A DNA stretch of 12,238 nt, from the NCBI GenBank assembly GCA_026992705.1, contig JALWYT010000288.1, forward strand, positions 1 to 12,238, read 5' to 3'. Each line of letters begins with the position of its first letter. Positions within the stretch are counted from its first letter, which is position 1. The notes below the pieces were generated by a model. The model searched no databases. It saw only the letters and a list, made by a program, of their open reading frames with translations, and was not told the origin of the DNA. Of the stretch, positions 7,088-12,238 are shown one piece after another. This stretch comes from Thiotrichaceae bacterium (GTDB lineage: Bacteria > Pseudomonadota > Gammaproteobacteria > Thiotrichales > Thiotrichaceae). The translations under genes were made by a program, and so were the position numbers.

Positions 7088-7193
7088 TTGGAAATCTATT
7101 AGTCTCTTGAATTAAAATAGCCACATTCTAACCTAAAGATACTGTAGATGTATGCTAAGATAGTGAAAAAGTAGGAAAGTTTTAATATTTGCG

Positions 7194-9359
7194 TTATTGA
7201 AATGGACGTTTTATTTCAAGAATACCATCTTTTTTATTGATACTGTTCATAATTTTTTGTAGATGCCTTTCATTCATTACACGAATTATAAAATGGATAA
7301 TCTTGTTACCTTCAATATCTGTTTCAATATTAACATTTTCGATATTTATTCGGTGTTTTTCCATTAAAAGGCTAATACTTGATAATATACCAATTTTATT
7401 TTTAGCAGTAACATCTAACGGTACAGTGTAAAATGTATTTTCTGTATTAGCCCATGATACCGCTAAAAACTCTTTTTTTGATGTGTCAAGATTATACAGT
7501 GTCGGGCAATCAATACGGTGTATTTCTAAGCCTTTAACTGCATTGAGTTTGGCAATAATTCGGTCTTTAGGAATGGGATGGCAACAATCTTGTAAGTTAA
7601 CTAATAAGCCCTCTGTTCCATTAATCAACATCGGTTTTTTCCCTGTCTTTTCAGATAAAACAGGTAAATTTGCTTCCTCAAATAAACGTAACACAATTAA
7701 ACGACCACATTGTTGACCTTTGCCAAGAGCAGTGAGTAAATCATTTTTACTTTTAAAGTGTAAGGTATCAAGAAGAGAAGCTAATTTTTTAGGATCAATA
7801 TCACTTTCTTCTAAATTATATTCATGTAAAGCAGATCTCAATACTTGTTTACCTAAATCGATAAATTCAATATCTTTACGTTTATTAAGCCATGATCGAA
7901 TGCTTGCTGTTGCTTTACCTGTTGCAACGGAGTTTAACCATGATGCTTTAGGGTTTGCCATTTCACTACGGATGATTTTTACCATTGCTCCGTTGTACAG
8001 TGGCTTTTTTAGTGGAACTTTTTTGCCATCAACTCGTGTTTCAGCACAATGGTTACCTAAATCAGTATGAATTGCATAAGCAAAGTCAATAGAGTTTGCA
8101 CCATAAGGTAACTCAATCGTTTTTCCATCAGGTGTTGAAACATAGATTTCTTGCAAAAATAGTTCTGCCTGAATATCACGATAAAAATCATTGACATCTA
8201 AGTCATATTGGTAAATCTCATCAACTTGATTAAGCCACTTTTTTAAAGCTTTATGGGGAATATCTGCAATATTTTTAATTTCAGGGTGTCGCCATTTTGC
8301 GGTTACACCATATTGTGCAACTTTGTGCATATCATGGGTTTGAATCTGAACTTTCACTGTTTGCTGTTCTGGAGTCAGTAAGTAGGTTTCTAGAGCCTGA
8401 AAACCATAAATTTTAGGGGTTGCAATGAAGTCTTTAAATGTACCAACTATCGGAGGATAAAGTTCATGTAAAATACATAGGGCTTGATAACATTCTTCTT
8501 TAGTAGAAACTAAGATACGTAAATCTAAACTTTCGGTTTTAGGGTTAAGTTTTTCACCTTTTATTTTTAAGCGAGAATATAAACGATAAAGATTTTTTGA
8601 CCATTTCAGAACAGAAGCTGTTAAATGTTTTTGTTCAAATGCAGTAAGAATTTCATCAATAATTGTAGCATGTTTATCACAATTTTCTTTATTATATTGA
8701 TCAACAACACTTTTTAATATGTTTGTACGCCAAGGATATTTTGCGGCAAGAGCTAACTCCTGTAGCTCACGACGCATTTTATTCATCCCCATACGTCGGG
8801 CAAGTGGAATATATAAATCAAATGATTCATCTGCTTTTTTTCTACGTGATGGCATAGGAACGGCAGACATTGTACTAAGATTATGTAATCGGTCAGATAA
8901 TTTAATCAAAGCAACACGAAAATCATCCGTCATGGTCTTCATTAAGTTTCTAAATGTTTCAATAAGTGCTGCTTGTTTGTTAGGGAATTGGTCATAGTCT
9001 AGCTTAGTAACTCCTTCGACTAATTTTGCTATCGTGCCATTGAAGTGCTTAGCAATATCATCAATACTATACTGCTCACAGTCTTCAACTACATCATGTA
9101 ATAAGGCAGCACATATAACATCAACATCCATATGTAAATCAGCAAGGATACGGGCAACTTCTAAGGGATGAGTGATATAAGGTAGACCGTTTTTACGCAT
9201 AATACCATCGTGGGCATCTGCAGCAAAAAGAAAAGCGTCATAGACTTTTTTAGCATCTTCTTTAGACATGTATTGCTCAACTAACATAATGAGATTAGCA
9301 ATACGAAACTCATCATTTGGTAAGTCTCTTTTAGTCATCCATGAAGAAGTATCAGTCAT
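7194..9359 (-). CDS. spoT: SpoT (p)ppGpp hydrolase with a degenerate synthetase domain
   Basis: SpoT controls the alarmone (p)ppGpp. From the ATG at 9359 it has 721 aa (E. coli SpoT 702). Domains in order are HD hydrolase (about 40-200), synthetase-like (about 245-350), TGS (about 403-465), helical region, zinc-finger/RIS with CC-H (DCCHPIP, about 580-625) and ACT (about 645-720). The hydrolase looks intact: H50, RKNGLPYITHPLEVA, H88-D89 in LHDVVED, and D156 and N160 in KLSDRLHN. The synthetase does not. The catalytic Asp of DxxAxR appears as E276, the GYQSLHT motif reads GFQALET, and VEVQIRT reads VKVQIQT with Lys at the catalytic Glu. I therefore infer a hydrolase-only enzyme. The start is supported by AGAGG 6 nt upstream. 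An in-frame TTG at 9419 would add 20 residues but lacks such a site. Confidence 0.96.
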   Translation of the reverse strand: MTDTSSWMTKRDLPNDEFRIANLIMLVEQYMSKEDAKKVYDAFLFAADAHDGIMRKNGLPYITHPLEVARILADLHMDVDVICAALLHDVVEDCEQYSIDDIAKHFNGTIAKLVEGVTKLDYDQFPNKQAALIETFRNLMKTMTDDFRVALIKLSDRLHNLSTMSAVPMPSRRKKADESFDLYIPLARRMGMNKMRRELQELALAAKYPWRTNILKSVVDQYNKENCDKHATIIDEILTAFEQKHLTASVLKWSKNLYRLYSRLKIKGEKLNPKTESLDLRILVSTKEECYQALCILHELYPPIVGTFKDFIATPKIYGFQALETYLLTPEQQTVKVQIQTHDMHKVAQYGVTAKWRHPEIKNIADIPHKALKKWLNQVDEIYQYDLDVNDFYRDIQAELFLQEIYVSTPDGKTIELPYGANSIDFAYAIHTDLGNHCAETRVDGKKVPLKKPLYNGAMVKIIRSEMANPKASWLNSVATGKATASIRSWLNKRKDIEFIDLGKQVLRSALHEYNLEESDIDPKKLASLLDTLHFKSKNDLLTALGKGQQCGRLIVLRLFEEANLPVLSEKTGKKPMLINGTEGLLVNLQDCCHPIPKDRIIAKLNAVKGLEIHRIDCPTLYNLDTSKKEFLAVSWANTENTFYTVPLDVTAKNKIGILSSISLLMEKHRINIENVNIETDIEGNKIIHFIIRVMNERHLQKIMNSINKKDGILEIKRPFQ

Positions 9360-9365
9360 TTTTAA

Positions 9366-9370
9366 CCTCT
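9366..9370 (-). promoter_or_regulatory. Shine-Dalgarno deciding the spoT start
   Basis: AGAGG on the minus strand lies 6 nt before the ATG at 9359-9357. It favours the 721-aa form over the longer in-frame TTG start at 9419. Confidence 0.7.
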
Positions 9371-9428
9371 GTGGTACAGATGAAGATTTATAAATTGATG
9401 AGTTTACTTGAAAGCTCAACCATTATTT

Positions 9429-9489
9429 TAGGTAATCCAAGGAGTGTGCTTGATAAGACAGCAATTACTACTATAATCTGGATTACCTA
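9429..9489 (-). promoter_or_regulatory. Possible structured leader of spoT: 11-bp closing helix
   Basis: Positions 9429-9439 and 9479-9489 are perfect reverse complements over 11 bp and enclose 39 nt in the rpoZ-spoT gap. No T-tract follows on the minus strand, so it does not look like a terminator. The predicted spoT promoter would start transcription at about 9490, so the mRNA 5' end would sit at the base of this helix. The enclosed 39 nt show only weak internal pairing and match no riboswitch class I know. Confidence 0.5.
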
Positions 9490-9496
9490 CACTATT

Positions 9497-9526
9497 GTTA
9501 TAACCTAGCCTATATGGCTTATTCAA
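9497..9526 (-). promoter_or_regulatory. Predicted sigma70-type promoter of spoT
   Basis: On the minus strand TTGAAT (9526-9521), four of six to consensus and overlapping the rpoZ stop codon, is followed after 18 nt by TATAAC (9502-9497), five of six to consensus. Transcription would begin near 9490, leaving a leader of about 130 nt before the spoT ATG. This would let spoT be expressed apart from rpoZ. Confidence 0.4.
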
Positions 9527-9747
9527 CTTAGGTCATGATCATTTGTTACTTCAATAGGAGTTGAGTTTTCATCTAATAAACCTTCAGATATTTCACGAAG
9601 AGCGATAACCGTAGGTTTGTCACCATCTTCGTCAACTAAAGGTTGTGCTCCATAAGCAATATCACGAGCTCTTTTAGCGGCTTTTAGTACTAAGTCAAAT
9701 TGGTTATCCACATATTCTAAACAATCTTCTGTTGTTACACGTGCCAT
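9523..9747 (-). CDS. rpoZ: RNA polymerase omega subunit RpoZ
   Basis: Omega binds the beta-prime subunit, helps RNA polymerase assemble, and forms part of one ppGpp-binding site in proteobacterial RNA polymerase. The protein begins MARVTTEDCLEYVDNQFDLV and contains the conserved AAKRAR and DKPTVIALREI segments. At 74 aa it is shorter than E. coli omega (91 aa). The loss is all in the variable acidic C-terminal tail, so it should be functional. AAGGA lies 6 nt before the ATG. The gene is followed by spoT after 163 nt, the usual neighbour in Gammaproteobacteria. The gene commonly upstream, gmk, is absent here; a kinase-like gene with its own terminator takes that place. Confidence 0.95.
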   Translation of the reverse strand: MARVTTEDCLEYVDNQFDLVLKAAKRARDIAYGAQPLVDEDGDKPTVIALREISEGLLDENSTPIEVTNDHDLS

Positions 9748-9816
9748 TTTTAATCCTTAAAGTCGATGTAATATGCAGATTATAACCATAGTTACGGGTA
9801 TAGCAAAAGGGTTAAA

Positions 9817-9858
9817 ATAACGACTCAGCTTAATTAAGTAGTGAAGCTGAATCGTTAT
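9817..9858 (-). terminator. Intrinsic terminator of the 453-aa kinase-like gene
   Basis: Arms 9817-9831 and 9844-9858 pair over 15 bp (one C/T position gives a G-U wobble in RNA) around a 12-nt loop. On the minus strand the stem begins 3 nt after the stop codon and is followed by TTTT and a second T-run. This separates the kinase-like gene from rpoZ. Confidence 0.8.
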
Positions 9859-9861
9859 CAT

Positions 9862-11223
9862 TTAAAGACAGCTAATATTTTGCTCATTAACCTGACCTGT
9901 TAGTAAAAAGTCTTTTGGATTGTCTAAATCAAAACGTAATTTACCAAAACCGCAGGTGTCTTTAAGAATGTCTGTTGCAAGTTGGGTATTTTTAACAATT
10001 TGCCGTTGCTGAGCATGGCTTAAAATAAAGTTCTGTTGGATATAACGATAAATAGAACCACGATCTTGCAAATCACGATTCAAACGCAGAAGTTTAAGAT
10101 AGGTTTTTGCACTGATATGGCGTAGCTTTTGTAGCATTCCTGTTGTTTTTGCAAAGTTTGCATAACGGACTTTGCCGCCAGCATCATTGTCATTTAAGCA
10201 GGTTCGTTGTAGCAAAATCGGTGAATATTGTGCAATTTCAGCAGGTGGTGTTTGTTTGTGCATTTTGCTGCGAGAGAATGAACCTGCCTGCCATTTCTTA
10301 TGGACTTTACCATTTTGCACCCAATACCAAACCCAACGGTAATCAATATTTCCAATGCGATCTTGTTGGCTGAAAATATAATCTAGCAAGACAATTTCAG
10401 TAATCTCACGCATCCAATAAATCATCTGAAAATCACTGACATCCCCCGTTGCAGCTTTGACTCTTGAGCTTTTAAAGGCGTTGTGTTTGCCTTCTTTAAT
10501 TGCCTCTAACAATGGCTTATCGCTTCGCAAAGCGTAATAAGGTGCGGTGCGTTGAAAATCCTCATTTTGACGAACACCCCAGCGTGAGCGAATACCATTG
10601 ACTTCTACTCCATAGCGAGTCCCTTTGCCTTTTAACATCACGCCATAAATACACGAACGGTCAGGAGTAAATAATTCATCCGTGGGCTGATAAGTGCTAG
10701 GTGTCTTTTCTGCATCATAAAGATGTCGCCAACCTGCTTTAATCATACGACTTCTGGCTTTAGCACGCCCCGAACGGGTAACACGCTCACGATGGACTTT
10801 ACGATCCATCTCTCGGTATATAGCAGGTGGAACCATCGTAACCATATCGAAATACCGCGAAAAATGATAATACAGCAGTGATGACATAGAGAATGTCCCG
10901 CTTGTATCATGTTGGTTCATGGTTTGTTTGAATTTAGCCAGCTTTTTTACGTTGCTAGATACGGCTTTGCCTGTGCAATGATTGGCTTCATAGCTGCGTT
11001 GGCTTAACCCCGTTTGGCTAATATCGCGTACCATTGTTGCAGGACTGGTACTCCATGTTTTAGGGCAAAGTCCGATATGGTTACTGTAAAAATCAATGGC
11101 TAAGTATTTGTCTTCCTTGCGTTTATCACGGGATTTGTAAACCCCTTCTGGAATACGTTCAAGGGCAATGGCTTGTTCTTCAATTCCATTTGGGGAGCGG
11201 TATTTTATTGTTTTTGCGGGCAT
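9862..11223 (-). CDS. Putative atypical kinase-fold protein (HipA/FAM20/PI4K-like motifs), uncharacterised
   Basis: This 453-aa cytosolic-looking protein has no signal or membrane segment. I do not know a name for it. Landmarks match the atypical kinase superfamily (HipA, FAM20, PI3/4K). A possible ATP-binding Lys lies in KKLAKFKQ (about 93-100). A helix followed by VPPAIYREMD (131-140) resembles the family's 'lg..VPPT..R' segment. A catalytic-loop-like stretch, LDYIFSQQDRIGNID (280-294), resembles the DYIxxNTDRxxDN loop of type II PI4 kinases. LNDNDAGG (343-350) fits the metal-binding Asp position. Between VPP and the loop is a basic region and a GVMLKGKGTRYGVEVNG segment. AGGA lies 7 nt before the ATG, and a strong terminator follows, so the gene is probably monocistronic. 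The ORF itself is secure; the kinase assignment is inference from motifs. Confidence 0.85.
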   Translation of the reverse strand: MPAKTIKYRSPNGIEEQAIALERIPEGVYKSRDKRKEDKYLAIDFYSNHIGLCPKTWSTSPATMVRDISQTGLSQRSYEANHCTGKAVSSNVKKLAKFKQTMNQHDTSGTFSMSSLLYYHFSRYFDMVTMVPPAIYREMDRKVHRERVTRSGRAKARSRMIKAGWRHLYDAEKTPSTYQPTDELFTPDRSCIYGVMLKGKGTRYGVEVNGIRSRWGVRQNEDFQRTAPYYALRSDKPLLEAIKEGKHNAFKSSRVKAATGDVSDFQMIYWMREITEIVLLDYIFSQQDRIGNIDYRWVWYWVQNGKVHKKWQAGSFSRSKMHKQTPPAEIAQYSPILLQRTCLNDNDAGGKVRYANFAKTTGMLQKLRHISAKTYLKLLRLNRDLQDRGSIYRYIQQNFILSHAQQRQIVKNTQLATDILKDTCGFGKLRFDLDNPKDFLLTGQVNEQNISCL

Positions 11224-11325
11224 GATTTTATCCTAATTATTGTTTGTATTAATATTAATCTAACAACCCAGTGCAATAAATAATCAATCACTTACCTAAT
11301 TTTATAGATAACACTGAATCATTAC

Positions 11326-11343
11326 GTTAAAAGTCCTTTTAAC
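11326..11343. repeat. 18-bp dyad between ybfF and the kinase-like gene
   Basis: GTTAAAAG (11326-11333) and CTTTTAAC (11336-11343) are exact reverse complements around two central bases. It lies about 100 nt upstream of the kinase-like gene and 23 nt after the ybfF stop. The two-base centre suits a protein-binding operator better than a hairpin. A weak 5-bp hairpin at 11359-11374 overlapping the ybfF stop is the only terminator candidate nearby. Confidence 0.35.
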
Positions 11344-11366
11344 AAACAAAGTGTAGCTCAGAAGGG

Positions 11367-12143
11367 CTATTCTGCTTGCAAAAAATTTAAGACGAGCTGA
11401 TAAAATCTATTAATTTCTTCGATATGCGGTAGATGCCCTGAATGTTCTAAGGTTTCGATGGTGGCAGAGGGGAAAACTTGTTGAATATTTGCAATATCCT
11501 TGTCCTGAATATAATCCGATAAGCCGCCTCGGATAAATAAGCTATTAGCCAAAAAATGAGTAGATTTAGGCAAAACAAAGCCTGAGATTTTTAAATAATG
11601 CTTAGCAATTTCGCTTAAATAGCACTGCCAATAAAAGCCTTCTGTATTGCGTTTTAGGTTCTTTAACAAAAAACTCCGTTCAATATCGGAATGAATCCAT
11701 TTTGCTAAATATTGGTCAGCGTCTTTTCGGGTCTTTATTTTATCCAATGGCAAACTCAACATTGCCTGTAAAATTTGCAAATGACGTGGCTTATAGGCTT
11801 TTGGAGCAATATCAACGATGATTAATTTTTTAATAAACTGCGGCTGCGACAGGGCTAAAGTCATAGCAACTTTACCCCCCATTGAATGCCCTAATAAATA
11901 GCATTGCTCAATGGCTAAATGCTCAAGCAGACTCACAATATCCGCTGCCATTTCTCGATACGACATGCCCGATACATGCGGTGAATGCCCATGATTTCTT
12001 AAATCAACCGTGATAACCGTATAGTGCTGCTGCAATAATTTAGCCTGCCCATTCCAATTATCCAGCGAGCCAAGTAAGCCATGTAGCATAATGACAGGCG
12101 GCTTACTATCAAGCTCACCGTAAATTTTATAATTAAGCAACAT
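11367..12143 (-). CDS. ybfF: YbfF-like alpha/beta-hydrolase (acyl-CoA/ester esterase)
   Basis: This is a cytosolic serine esterase of the alpha/beta-hydrolase fold. The E. coli homologue hydrolyses short acyl esters and acyl-CoA thioesters; the natural substrate is uncertain. The protein is 258 aa, the family length. The oxyanion-hole HGLLGS starts at H21. The nucleophile elbow is GHSMGGK (S87), the acid is probably D210 in GGLSDY, and the catalytic His is H237 in EHSGHLPH. DLRNHGHSP and VDIAPK are typical of the YbfF group. No Shine-Dalgarno is visible. The ATG follows the stop codon of an upstream gene by 4 nt (TAAAATAATG), so it is probably translated by coupling within an operon that continues off the right edge. 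Confidence 0.9.
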   Translation of the reverse strand: MLLNYKIYGELDSKPPVIMLHGLLGSLDNWNGQAKLLQQHYTVITVDLRNHGHSPHVSGMSYREMAADIVSLLEHLAIEQCYLLGHSMGGKVAMTLALSQPQFIKKLIIVDIAPKAYKPRHLQILQAMLSLPLDKIKTRKDADQYLAKWIHSDIERSFLLKNLKRNTEGFYWQCYLSEIAKHYLKISGFVLPKSTHFLANSLFIRGGLSDYIQDKDIANIQQVFPSATIETLEHSGHLPHIEEINRFYQLVLNFLQAE

Positions 12144-12147
12144 TATT

Positions 12148-12238
12148 TTATTCGTTGAAATGACGACCTAAGCCGGCAACTTCGCTCAATATCTTTTGCC
12201 GAGCTTGTTCGGATATGCCTGAAATATCGTAATAAATT
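12148..12238 (-). CDS. C-terminal end of an unidentified gene upstream of ybfF (cut by window edge)
   Basis: Reading leftward from the window edge, 29 codons stay open and end in TAA at 12150-12148. They encode a tail with ISGISEQARQKIL followed by SEVAGLGRHFNE. The stop lies 4 nt before the ybfF ATG, so the two are probably co-transcribed. The fragment is too short for me to name the family. Confidence 0.55.
   Translation of the reverse strand, partial: IYYDISGISEQARQKILSEVAGLGRHFNE

Noticed and set aside
9388..9423. Short ORF of 11 codons (ATG at 9421-9423, minus strand) as a leader peptide before spoT
   Set aside because: There is no Shine-Dalgarno, no run of regulatory codons, and no terminator/antiterminator pair after it.
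9507..9519. Small hairpin (AGCC, 5-nt loop, GGCT) after rpoZ as a terminator
   Set aside because: The stem is only 4 bp with no T-tract on the minus strand, and it lies in the spacer of the predicted spoT promoter.

Overview
The window is chromosomal DNA from an AT-rich gammaproteobacterium. The protein sequences (BioB, MnmG, Ppx, RidA, SpoT, RpoZ, YbfF) look gammaproteobacterial. The order rpoZ-spoT-ridA matches what is known from Pseudomonadales such as Pseudomonas and Acinetobacter. SpoT appears to have lost its synthetase site, as reported for Moraxellaceae. I would place it near Pseudomonadales/Moraxellaceae but cannot fix the genus from sequence alone. No tRNA, rRNA, insertion sequence, CRISPR array or prophage was seen.

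Layout, left half (+ strand unless stated). A small minus-strand ORF (73-348) resembles the C-terminal half of an MNT-type nucleotidyltransferase. It diverges from a compact operon that starts at a good sigma70-like promoter (382-409): a 126-aa membrane protein, bioB (1-nt overlap) and mnmG (6 nt after bioB). A 344-nt AT-rich gap follows. It ends in a perfect 25-bp inverted repeat just upstream of the ribosome binding site of a two-gene unit: an unrecognised lipoprotein (4078-4701) and an unrecognised exported protein (4701-5195), again overlapping by 1 nt.

Right half (all - strand, reading right to left). An incomplete gene at the edge is followed by ybfF (esterase). Next comes an unannotated 453-aa protein (9862-11223) with motifs of the atypical HipA/FAM20/PI4K-like kinase fold, ended by a clear intrinsic terminator. 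Then come rpoZ, spoT, ridA and ppx, which runs convergently into the lipoprotein unit with 6 nt between stop codons.

How the genes work together. rpoZ, spoT, ridA and ppx form a stringent-response neighbourhood: the RNA polymerase omega subunit, the (p)ppGpp hydrolase, an enamine/imine deaminase and an exopolyphosphatase. The spoT leader has a predicted promoter whose start would fall at the edge of an 11-bp helix enclosing 39 nt. Most of the window is housekeeping. The parts most worth a second look are the 453-aa kinase-like protein, the degenerate SpoT synthetase, the perfect inverted repeat with its competing Shine-Dalgarno pairing, and the unknown exported pair.
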